Under the pieces are notes generated by a model. That model was not told the origin of the DNA, ran no database searches, and saw only the letters and a program-made list of their open reading frames with translations. A DNA stretch of 64,000 bases, from assembly GCA_002811645.1 (NCBI GenBank), contig PDIP01000072.1, positions 1 to 64,000 of the forward strand. The letters are read 5' to 3'. Positions 1 to 9,261 of this stretch are shown one piece after another. Position numbers and translations under genes: made by a program. This stretch comes from Corallochytrium limacisporum. Taxonomy: Eukaryota > Opisthokonta. Each line of letters begins with the position of its first letter. Position 1 is the first letter of the stretch.

Positions 1-24
1 ACCCTAACCCTAACCTAACCTAAC
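1..24. repeat. Telomeric repeat, C-rich strand
   Basis: Two CCCTAA units followed by shortened CCTAA units open the window. C-rich repeats reading inward from the left edge are what a left chromosome end with TTAGGG-type telomeres looks like. Only about 24 bases remain, so the array is trimmed or is the degenerate inner edge of the telomere. Confidence 0.85.
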
Positions 25-203
25 AAGAACTATTCCCTGTCCAAACTGCAGTCCGAATGACAGAGTATTGTGTCAGTTTCTGTATTCCAATCTGAGTCAT
101 CTAAATCTCAAGCTTAAGCTGTTAGATGAGGTCCCATTCTGATGACAAATGGATGCTGTATTGTGTACTTACTCCATCTGCCATGCAGGTATGTATCAAT
201 GAA

Positions 204-920
204 TTAGTGACTAATGGAAACAATGGGGACATTGGTCTTATCAATGACGGTTGTGTAGTTACTGTCAATGCAAGAGATGCTAATTTGCCGGTTGGTTTCG
301 TCTGTAAGCAGTTGATCGGTGGCGTTCAAGTACAAGTATTTAAGATCGGTGGTATCAGTAAAAGGAATACAATTGTACACGTCTATGTACAAACTGCTGA
401 AGTCGTACAACAAACTCATCATTTGTACTTTGTACCTGTTGATGGTACCGTAAGTTACTTGATAATCTCGGGCACCGATTGCCCAAGCAATTTCGCCGAT
501 CAGCATGGTGCAATTTGCGTTGTCATATCCTGGGTTTGCAACACACCATGCGCTGTTGGCATTATTGAAGCCACATGCGCTTTCTTCGCTGACAGTTTCA
601 ATGTCGTAGCTTCCAGTGAAACTGTAGCCTTGGTCTTCGCAGCTCAGAGTGGCGTCTTTAGTCACAACCAACCAACCTGGATCCAGCTGTCCCTCCAAGA
701 CGCCCACTCGGCTGGTAGTGTCATTAGTGTTATTTCTAATATCAACAACCAAGACTAAAGTGGCAATCAGCATGCCCAGAGAAGCGAGGATGACCAGGGC
801 CTTCATGATCACCAGCGTAACAGGCTTTTTAGCCATAACTTTACTTCTGAAGTTTCGCTGTTGCACAACCTCAGGTTGATGTTCCAGTTCACTGGAAGTA
901 GTGGAAGTGATGTCCTTCAT
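204..920 (-). CDS. Subtelomeric type II membrane protein, Cys-rich ectodomain
   Basis: This 238-residue protein is not recognised as a known family. It has a basic cytosolic N-terminus (about 1-35), one strongly hydrophobic segment (about 36-60), and an ectodomain of about 175 residues. The ectodomain carries six cysteines and five or more N-glycosylation sequons (NNT, NDT, NCT, NAT, NYT). The topology is that of a single-pass type II surface or secretory-pathway protein. The ATG at 920 has a good TATA box (TATATAAG on the minus strand) about 80 nt upstream, which favours this strand over the long antisense frame at 126-758. It is the gene nearest the telomere, where fast-evolving surface genes often lie. 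Function unknown. Confidence 0.6.
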   Translation of the reverse strand: MKDITSTTSSELEHQPEVVQQRNFRSKVMAKKPVTLVIMKALVILASLGMLIATLVLVVDIRNNTNDTTSRVGVLEGQLDPGWLVVTKDATLSCEDQGYSFTGSYDIETVSEESACGFNNANSAWCVANPGYDNANCTMLIGEIAWAIGARDYQVTYGTINRYKVQMMSLLYDFSSLYIDVYNCIPFTDTTDLKYLYLNATDQLLTDETNRQISISCIDSNYTTVIDKTNVPIVSISH

Positions 921-997
921 GCTCGCTGTCTACAGGTATCAGAAAATCTCAAAGTGTTGGGAGATTCCTTGTTGTTAAGCACTGTTTGTCGACGTGC

Positions 998-1005
998 TTA
1001 TATAC
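998..1005 (-). promoter_or_regulatory. TATA box of the 204-920 gene
   Basis: Minus strand reads TATATAAG about 80 nt upstream of the ATG at 920, matching the spacing of TATA-like boxes at other genes in the window. Confidence 0.5.
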
Positions 1006-3862
1006 CTTTCATTCGCGTGACTCTGAAACAAGGTTCACGTGTGAAATCGAAAGGGGAACTTGCTGCCTGGCTAAACAGATGCTACTTTTCTTCACACAGT
1101 GGGTCTGAATGGCTTTGTTTCTCCAGCTCTCTTGCTGACAGAATCCTTTGAAGTTTGAACCAAGCTAAATGCAGTACGCAACATCCTTCGGATTGACCAG
1201 CATTCCATGCGGCTACTGCGCACGGGCGTTTACGTCAGGACCATTCGGCTGCAGAATCGAGCGACCGTTCCCGCTTGTAAATCTACACGCAATGTATCGA
1301 GTGTTCCCCATGTACACTTTCATTTAATGACCGCACACTGCCGTCGTATTCTGCTGCTAAGTAAAGTGCATACTACAGCTGTGACCATGGTAAGTGTTCC
1401 ACCGTTTGACAAACAAGGTTGACAGGCCAGAGACCAGAGCCCGGCGTCTCGAGCAAAAGAGAATTACAGATACGCGGGAACGCCCAGATCGTCCCAAACA
1501 AAGCCAAACTGGACATCGCACTTCGACGGAAGGAGCGGGCCCCAGCTTGAGTGCGCAGACGCCCCAGCATAGTGTGACGCGGCTACCCCAAAACCTCGCT
1601 CTCTGTTCCCACAACTACTGAATGCCGCTATCCTCGTGGTGGTCAACCGCATCACTTGGTATTTATATATATATATATAAATATATATTGTATACATGTA
1701 TTTCTAGTTCGCAAAATAGAGAATGCTGTGGGAGCCGACTGATCACGCAGAGTATGCTCGGTTGGTGGGGTGCTTTGGTTTCCGCAGAACAATTCTTGTC
1801 GCGGCAGTGTTGAGTGGCTGCTCACTACTTGGACCCGTAGTACCCACCTGCGCATTTTCCGGGACATTTGAACGGAGGAGAGGAGGGACCTTCAGGTGGG
1901 GAAGCGTGTGCCTATGCTCCGCCTGCATGACCCCTTACCAAACAATTTGAAGTGGATTTTCTTAACACCAAAGTCGCAAATAATGCGCTTCCAAACGACC
2001 AGCAGTGTGAGGCCAAATCCATCGGCACACTCCCCAGTCCAAGAAGTCACTAATTTTTTCCGGAGTCTATTTTTTTTAATTCAACGCACCAGAAGAGTTG
2101 TTGTCCTGCTGTTGGTTGCACAACCCGATACCTCACATGTCGAAACGGGGCATGGTGACTCGGGCGTGTTACTCGACAGTTGGAGCTGTATACCTCCAAG
2201 AATACTGTTTTTCTCTCCGGCCACATCCCAGGATACCCACACCGTTCGTCTCGCTTCGCGAGAACGAGTTTCTGATACCACTGGTACCATTACTCCTTTG
2301 TGGCAATGTCCCAGAGTCCGTAAAATATAAGTTGCTAGCGGATGGCCCACGAATCACATAGTGGTACTCTGGGATCGACTCTCCCCCTCCGCTCGTCCCG
2401 CAAGGTAGAGTACTGGTTGGCTGGTGATATGGTATCAAGCAATCTTGACGCCAAGGAGAACGTACTCCCAGAGTGAATAAGCATTTCCATGGACCATTCG
2501 CAATGACCCGGCCCAATTCTATGCGTTCGGTGCCTGTGCTCTCAATCCTTAATTCGGTAAGTCGTTGGGTGCCACCCGCACTTTGGACAGGCCCGGTGTG
2601 GAATCTTGCACACAAAGAGCGGAAGAAAATTTCTCTGAAACAAAAACCTCAAATAAAGAGACTCTGGTTTCTTGCTGTCAATAACACCCCTTCCCATAGA
2701 AACACTGTTGCAGTTGTGGTCAGGAGATATCTCGAAACGATGCCATATTTACGACTTGAGAGCCAGACTAGTGGTACGCAACATTACCACCTTTAGAGCG
2801 GTACCACCTACTGAAATTTTTCATTGACGCATTTCAATTCCCTGCAAATCTGCCTACAGTGTGAAGTGAGGGAATGTTGGAACTACGCAACAGTACAGAG
2901 ACGCATTTTCGGAAGCGGGTCAAACTGGGACCAGCGGCAATATGGATAGCCTTCTGCATTACAAGTGAGCCCAATCCGTTCTCAGAAGGAGAGATATTTT
3001 TTTTTGGATAGGAAGTCCTGGTAAAACGAGGCCGAATTGCGGAGATTATAACAATTATGTTATCCATTCAGTACTCCTAGTTCACACCGATGCTCCGTCC
3101 TGCGATCATGCATTGAAAAAAAAACGTGGACTAACGCAGGGTGCCAAATTTGTGAACGTACCACACCCTCTTTGTTCCTGAGAATCTGTCTTTACCGACG
3201 ATGAGGGTGTATAGACGTTTGCGTGCTTCACTCCATTTGATAGCAGTATGAGTTCGGATTGTGGAAACGCGAACAGTGCTGGTCCATCCCATTTTGTCAA
3301 ATTTTCTATGAGGAATGTCTGTTCTCAAAGCGCATCTTGATCCGTCGCCTTTTGAATCTACAGTGTTAACTATTCCGACGTGATGTCAGGTAGTCAGTAA
3401 ATGCCTCCTTGCGCACAACAAGGTCCCAGACTGTGGAACTCCATGGTTATCATGAAGTAAATATTTTTAGGGAAGATCTAAGTTTTCTTCTTCCTGGAGA
3501 CGATGCCCTAAAGTTGGTAGCAATTCCCTGATCCGGTTCGTGCGCAGTGATGTAACTGTGAGGGGGAATGCACATCTACTTTGTCAAGTGTGCACCCGAC
3601 ACGCGCTGAGAATACATTGCCCACCGAAGTGCATATCATCAATAACCTGACATCATCCCGTTCTTCACATCTAGTTTGTCGTCGCGGCTGTTCATAACTC
3701 CGACTAGCATGCATCGGAATTCGGCTTTCGGCGGACATCAATCAGTTGCAGCATTGTATGATGGTCATGCTTACGCTTTCGACCGTAGTGTGTACTGCTC
3801 CAGTGGAAATGCAAACAAAGCAGCGCATAGCAATTACCATGAGTGACATCAAAGAAATCAGG
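1006..3862. other. Gene-free subtelomeric stretch
   Basis: No coding region is supportable here. All open frames are short, unordered in composition and lack recognisable domains. The stretch holds an AT dinucleotide tract (1661-1688) and scattered GTGGTAC/GGTACCACC words near 2356, 2771 and 2800. It may be decayed subtelomeric sequence. Confidence 0.5.
1661..1688. repeat. AT microsatellite
   Basis: About 28 bases of nearly pure alternating A and T. A simple repeat with no gene context. Confidence 0.8.
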
Positions 3863-3870
3863 TATTTAAG
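3863..3870 (+). promoter_or_regulatory. TATA-like box TATTTAAG
   Basis: Exact TATTTAAG lies 82-89 nt upstream of the ATG at 3952 and only about 7 nt upstream of the ATG at 3877. Its distance therefore favours 3952 as the start of the small secreted peptide gene. Confidence 0.5.
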
Positions 3871-3951
3871 AAATTCATGATCGCTGACCTTGATCACAAT
3901 TCCCTCATGCTCAAGGACTTTTGTACCGAGCATACTTTACGCTTTCGAAAT

Positions 3952-4191
3952 ATGAAGATTTCTCTGTACACTACAATTTCTCTCCTGTGGAGTAGCACTG
4001 GCATCCTCGGCATGACTGCTCCGGACTCTGTTACTAACTCGTACGATTCAGAAGAAGTGATTGAAAACCAAACGGATGTGCCAGTTGCTCAGGCCTGCGG
4101 CTTCACTTCCATGTGGGAATGCACTGCAATCTGTTCCGGCTTTGACTCCTACTGCGAACAGACCGGGAAGGATTGCTGGAACTGCTCTTGA
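3952..4191 (+). CDS. Small secreted six-cysteine peptide
   Basis: The product is 79 residues: a signal peptide (about 1-21, beginning MKISLYTT, hydrophobic core through the GILG), a short acidic linker with one NQT sequon, and a C-terminal domain of about 32 residues. That domain has six cysteines spaced C-x7-C-x3-C-x6-C-x6-C-x2-C. The spacing recalls, but does not match, cysteine-stabilised alpha-beta peptides, which end C-x-C. An in-frame ATG at 3877 would put 25 polar residues before the signal peptide and sits almost on the TATA-like box, so 3952 is chosen. AATAAA follows about 58 nt after the stop. Role unknown; a defence or signalling peptide is possible. Confidence 0.6.
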   Translation: MKISLYTTISLLWSSTGILGMTAPDSVTNSYDSEEVIENQTDVPVAQACGFTSMWECTAICSGFDSYCEQTGKDCWNCS

Positions 4192-4248
4192 TCTTGGATG
4201 ATGGTGCAGTGCTATTCACATTCTGCAAACTCTTAATCTCGTTTCTTC

Positions 4249-4254
4249 AATAAA
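4249..4254 (+). terminator. Poly(A) signal AATAAA
   Basis: AATAAA lies about 58 nt after the stop of the small secreted peptide gene, the usual position for a cleavage/polyadenylation signal. Confidence 0.45.
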
Positions 4255-4748
4255 TCTGAGAAGGAATTATCCTAATTTTACACCCATTCGATTTGTTGTC
4301 ATTATACGTCTGAGAGACGGCTTAAACTGCTGGTTTAGTTGGATTCCCAATCCCCTCCCTCCCTCTCAGCGGTGCTTTCCACGACCAATTTTCCTTATTT
4401 GGTAAAATGCGGATTACTCCCTGAGCAGGACAGCGACTTTCTGAACCTCTTTCTGCGATACCAAAAAAAACTTTCATGCAGGAGCAGAACGGATGGTGCG
4501 ATGCTCTATCCTCTAAATGTTTGCGATTGCCATCAAAATCTACCGCATTACCAAAACCCATTCTTGTTGCTTGGGGCTGTCAGGCTAGCGCTTGGGTCCG
4601 ACGACTGTGGTAGCGAAAAGATAGACATGTATTAAATGTGCATCTGGATTGGATTCGGTTTGGTGTTAAAAAAGGACACAGCGGTTCGTAAACATTTATT
4701 ATCATAAATAAGCCACCTTCATGATGTCTACATGCTCAAACTGTGTCA

Positions 4749-5087
4749 TCAATCGTCGCCAACCTGGAAAGCGCAGTTAATGCAGTTCACGGCAAAGGCA
4801 CAGTTCACGCAGTTAACAGCCATGAAACAGTTAATGCAAAGAAGTCCAAACCAACCATTGATTGCAAATATGGAAAGCACTGCGTTCCATCCCATGAAGC
4901 AAAAGATGGCATTCATCCATCCGAAAGAATAAATGTTATTGTAGAAGAACTTGTATATCTGACCTGACTTGGTGACAAAGTACCAAGTGCGGATCGGCAC
5001 ACCAAACCAACCTTTGCGCTCTGAGAATCCCCAGCCGGGATCGGTGTTATCTTTGTACCGGCTTTCATTGTTCATAAGACTGGTCAT
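4749..5087 (-). CDS. Protein of tandem 9-residue Asn-led repeats (possible beta-solenoid)
   Basis: The product is 112 residues. The first 49 are polar and aromatic (WGF, GWFG, TWYF). From residue 50 the sequence is an exact 9-residue repeat: Asn falls at 50, 59, 68, 77, 86, 95 and 104. The unit is N-[NAGC]-x-[YFLM]-[SCGA]-[FILV]-x-[WGAC]-[MWIV], with small and hydrophobic residues alternating. Later units are Cys-rich (NCAFAVNCI). Regular Asn with alternating hydrophobics is the pattern of short-rung beta-solenoids with an Asn ladder; that fold is inference. There is no signal peptide and no clear TATA box. The repeat seems too regular to be chance, although the gene is short. I cannot name a family. 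Confidence 0.6.
   Translation of the reverse strand: MTSLMNNESRYKDNTDPGWGFSERKGWFGVPIRTWYFVTKSGQIYKFFYNNIYSFGWMNAIFCFMGWNAVLSIFAINGWFGLLCINCFMAVNCVNCAFAVNCINCAFQVGDD
4752..4940 (-). repeat. Seven-unit 27-bp coding repeat
   Basis: DNA encoding the seven 9-residue units. The later units are also similar at DNA level (recurring GCAGTTAA and CAGTTCACG words on the plus strand), suggesting recent expansion at one end. Confidence 0.6.
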
Positions 5088-6945
5088 GATTTCTGTGTAG
5101 TCTGCCTTTTCTTGGTGATTCTTTACTTGGTCCTTGTTTTCAAGGCGATCTCAGGGTTCAGAAACAATATACGAAACTGATATGTGGTGTGGTCCATACT
5201 ACTGAACATAGAAATGCCAAGGTTAGGATCTCTCCTCAAATACGTTTTCGTGGATGTGACTATTCTAGAGTCATAAACATATCGTGAGACAGGTTCGCTG
5301 TCACTCACACATGCCCCAGGCGCGGTTCCCAGCCCTCCCAGAGGGAGAGGGCACCGCTCCGGAAGGCCGTTGGGAATCAGTCGGGGCCCCACACAACTGG
5401 GAGACAACGAAGAAACTCACCCTGTTTGCGCAATTAATATTGTGGTGGAAAGGCGCACAGAGGGCTCGTTATCAGCAGGATCCCACTGTTACCAACCAAA
5501 CGAGACATCACAAGGCTGAACTCTCAAACTGTATCGACATACTGCGGAAAGGGGCACCCTGGTGTATATGTGAGTAATTGCAAATTTCTTTGCTCGTATT
5601 CTTCGGTAATTCCATGGCAGCAAAAGATGTTGTCAGTATTGAAAAGAATTCGGCGAGCGAACACCGGGTTTGCATGATGGGGGGACAAACAGAAAGGTTT
5701 TGTACTCAAAACACAGGCGTTTTGTCCTCTGTGATTTGAAATTCTGATAAGGTGCGAACAAGAGTATTGATTGCGGGTAGATGAAGGGCTTGACAACGCG
5801 ATACCTCGGTAAAATCTCTTTGGTGATTCTCCTTCACTTGCAGGCTCCCATTCTTTCTCCTCTGCAAACTTTCTGTCGCCTTCCCGCTGGGACTGGGGTC
5901 TGCCTTTACTTTCTTGAGAATTAAGCACAAGTCCGAGGGTGAAATGTTTGCGGGTTCATCTGCGGCTTTCACGGTGAACACGAAGAAATTTCATTTTCCT
6001 CCATTTCCTTCTTTTGCCCTAGTACCGGCTCTTTTTCCCATACTAAACCAGTATTGGCGCGGGGACAACCCCTGAAACCCAGGAGGACGAGAAGGAGGAG
6101 ATCCTCCTTCCTTCAGTACAATACACTTTCAGCTAGCACCGCGCAAGAGCCCACTCAACTGTGCGCAATTCCCGCAAGCATACTCTTCGAATAATGGATC
6201 AGCCCACTCGAAAGCTTTCACTACCATACAGTGGGGATGTATTCACTCTGTATTGCGTTCCATCTGATCTCTACCCGGCATTCCTCTTTGCTTCCGAGTC
6301 ATAGAAATCTCTGTGCGTAAATTAACAGAAACAGCTCAAGCGCAGTACAGTACCACCTGGTACCACCGGACAGCGGTTCCAGTTCCGGTGCTTCGCGGGG
6401 GAAGTGCCGCGCTAATCCCCCGCCATAACGTAAGGGAAATGCCTTCTTGTTCGCCGTCATAGAGGGACTGGCAGGAAATTGTTGCTAGCGCTTCAGAGAC
6501 TGATACTGGGCTCACCAAGGAGTGTCACCTTGAGCACAAAATTCTCAAACTGACGGGAGGTGTCGTACGGTAACTCCACTGCCTCCAGCGCTGCGATGGT
6601 ACAGCGATGGTTTCGAAGCCCTTCGCACATGAACTTCCTGGAGGAAGAATGAGAGTTGCAAACCTGGTACGTTCATAGTTGTAATGTTTGCAGGAAACTG
6701 TAACATTCACTGTTACAGAAGAAATAGGTGGTGGATGTCTGAGTAACTGTTAACAGCCCTTGCAAGACTTTGACTTACCAATCTCGGACACACCTCTTGT
6801 ATTATGAAACGTATTCCTTGTCACTAACCCTCTTGCCTTCTGTCACAGAGGTTGGTATTGGCTATTCACCTCAGGCGTCTAGCCATCCCGAGCTCAGGCC
6901 CATACAAGTTGGGGAAGGGACTACAACACAAGTTCGAGAAAGCAA
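5088..6945. other. Gene-free stretch
   Basis: No supportable gene in about 1.9 kb. It holds a GC-rich segment near 5300-5400 and paired TACCACC words at 6349-6368, followed by a short inverted repeat CACCGGA/TCCGGTG (about 6364-6390). Confidence 0.45.
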
Positions 6946-8121
6946 TTATGCTACAATCTGAACACCCGATGTGACAAGATTGTCGAACGCACTAGTGGAC
7001 GTCGTTCTGCACCATAGATAGTATGTACCAGTTTGCAGGATGTCAACGGAAACGCTAGCTCGCCGATCATAAGTGCCATGGCAATAAACACAGTTTCTAC
7101 ATCCGCGCCATACAGGATTGGAAATTCTGACACCAATCTTGTCCTGCTGGACTAGTTCTCCACCGATCTCGTCAGTCTCCGTGGCGAAACAGTCCACATA
7201 GACGTCGTAGTCTGGCACGCCGCTGACTTCAAGAACATGATGATAGGTGTCACCTGGGGAGACATTGACGACCTGGGTGGCCATTGGAGTGTCCATGAAC
7301 ACAATGCTGGTCTCTGTCTCTCCCTGGAACGCCATGGTGGTTGTGATATAGAAATTAGAACCCAAGATTTGACGTTCCGCGTGGAACATATCAAATTGAT
7401 AGGTCTCGCCAATCTTCAGGTTGTCCGAGAACCACTGGTCGAGAGGCACGGCTGTACATTCCCAGGGCACAGTGGGAGTTGGTGACATTCCTCCAAGTCT
7501 TACGGTACGGCATTGGGTACTGTGGACGCCCCCAATATCGATCAATAGGTGCTTATCCACGAATACCCACACGTCATCATCGCCTCTGAAAGTGAAGGTC
7601 TCATCGCCCTGGTAGGTGAAGTATGTCTTAATGTGAGTTGTGAAGCAGTAGTTGTGATTCCATAAGGTGTTGTGGTCATCGAATCCGCGCCCGTCAAGAG
7701 GGAAGAAGGACCGATCATCGAACGTATATTGGCCAGTTGAGCGAAAGAGCTTGAGGCGAATGGTGTCTTCGATGCGTATGTTTCCAAAGGTGCCGTAGGT
7801 CTTGGGGTCGATGTCGTGATACCATGACCACCAACTCTCTTCTGTTTTCACGTTCATCAAGCTGTCTGGGATTTGTACGATGGTGGGAGTACCATCTGGA
7901 CCCAGAGTATCTTCAACCATGCCAGCCAGAAGACCTCCCCACGCGTTACAATCCAAGTGGCGTCTGCTGTTGTTGATAGTATCAGTGAAGTTATAGCCAG
8001 ACATTAGGTCTCTGTAAATCACTTTAAGCTCAATGTTTTCGGGTTTATCACAGGATTGAGCAACTACTGTGCCCATCATCGTCAGCAAGCCAAGTGGTGC
8101 TGAAAAAGATCTCCTGATCAT
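6946..8121 (-). CDS. Secreted fibro-slime domain protein
   Basis: The product is 391 residues from the ATG at 8121; the longer frame to 8196 would need a TTG start. Residues 1-22 form a signal peptide (MIRRSFSAPLG...VVAQ). The body matches the fibro-slime domain: an N-terminal segment introducing a YRD-type strand, then FTFRGDDDVWVFVD with a following LLIDIGGVH (the hallmark GDDD.WVF and DlGG.H), then a MFHAERQ segment and a strand-rich end. A Cys-rich C-terminal portion (about 300-391, including CRNCVYC) is extra. Such domains are known from extracellular proteins of Dictyostelium (prespore-inducing factor family) and some bacteria. A minus-strand TATTTAAG box lies about 145 nt upstream. Likely an extracellular or matrix protein; ligand unknown. 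Confidence 0.8.
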   Translation of the reverse strand: MIRRSFSAPLGLLTMMGTVVAQSCDKPENIELKVIYRDLMSGYNFTDTINNSRRHLDCNAWGGLLAGMVEDTLGPDGTPTIVQIPDSLMNVKTEESWWSWYHDIDPKTYGTFGNIRIEDTIRLKLFRSTGQYTFDDRSFFPLDGRGFDDHNTLWNHNYCFTTHIKTYFTYQGDETFTFRGDDDVWVFVDKHLLIDIGGVHSTQCRTVRLGGMSPTPTVPWECTAVPLDQWFSDNLKIGETYQFDMFHAERQILGSNFYITTTMAFQGETETSIVFMDTPMATQVVNVSPGDTYHHVLEVSGVPDYDVYVDCFATETDEIGGELVQQDKIGVRISNPVWRGCRNCVYCHGTYDRRASVSVDILQTGTYYLWCRTTSTSAFDNLVTSGVQIVA

Positions 8122-8261
8122 TGTGACAAAAGCGTTGTTCACTGCGCTGTCTTTAGAACTATTCAGCAATGGACACTGATCTGACACAATGGACAACTCT
8201 ACAGATCACTCTGTTGAGTAGGCACATCAAAATACAGCTATCGCGGGTAACGGCTTTACTT

Positions 8262-8269
8262 CTTAAATA
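8262..8269 (-). promoter_or_regulatory. TATA-like box TATTTAAG
   Basis: Exact minus-strand TATTTAAG about 141-148 nt upstream of the fibro-slime ATG at 8121. Confidence 0.4.
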
Positions 8270-9261
8270 ACACAAGTACACGTGAACGTACGCTCACTCT
8301 AGCACACTCCGATGCCTCATGTACCTTGTCAAGTGCCTGCCCTTTAAAGAGTCTGCTTGTCAAGCTCCCTTCACCTCGTAGCCAGGTGTCTTCCCTACTT
8401 AATCAACTGCAATCAATATACTAGAACAGGGAACAGGCTCGGTAGCTCCATCATCCATTCAACAAAAGGCATTCGGAGACGATATAGGGAGTCCCGACTT
8501 CCGCACGTATGACGTACTATATAGTGACCACCATGCCCCGTCGCCCTTCCCCCCCCTTCTTTTCCCTGTGCTCGAGTCCATGGTGGTCTGGACAGGGAAA
8601 AACAAGGAGGACTGGCTAAATTCCGTATGCGAACGAAGGGAGGTCACCTAATGGTACGCGGACTTCGCAGACATACAAAGTCACATCTTCCGACTTTCCA
8701 ACAGTTCCGTCTGGTCTTTGCATGCCTTGCTTCGGGTCCGGTTGGTACCCTGCCTCCGCTTCATTAGCAGATTTTTGAGGGGTTCCCCAGCTTCCAATGT
8801 TTTGTTGGGCCCCTCGTACTCACTAAGCGCGAAGTTCTCGCAGCTCAACACACAGTACACTGGAGCCACGAAATGTCCTCACTTCCTACTCACCAAAATT
8901 AAGCGGGACGGCGGGGGCTGCATTTCCGTTGCCAACCCGTGCGATGAGTCGGATGCTACAACCACTGAGGCCGGCAGACTGATCCACGTAGGCCATCTTC
9001 ACAAACAACCTTGGACATTCAAAGACGTGGTCATGAGGGAGAAATTACAGGAGCAAACAGTACAAACACACCACAAAACCAACCAGGACAAGGACTCGCA
9101 GTGTAACAAATAATCTGTCTTGTCGTGTCAGCTGGCGACATGACAAATTCAATGCACATCCACAGGCGTATCGGTGGACAACACAAACGGCCAAGTAGGC
9201 ATGGGAAACCGACATGTATAGTTGATTTATCTCTATGATTTTGCTCTGTGCACACTCGGTC
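8270..9261. other. Spacer between fibro-slime and FATP genes
   Basis: About 1 kb without a supportable gene. A plus-strand frame of 131 codons (8718-9113) has no domain or codon pattern that would mark it as real. Confidence 0.4.

Noticed and set aside
126-758. 210-codon plus-strand frame near the telomere
   Set aside because: It is antisense to a minus-strand gene with a TM segment, sequons and TATA box, and shows no coding features of its own.
8718-9113. 131-codon plus frame between fibro-slime and FATP genes
   Set aside because: No homology, signal or TATA-like box; composition like the surrounding spacer.
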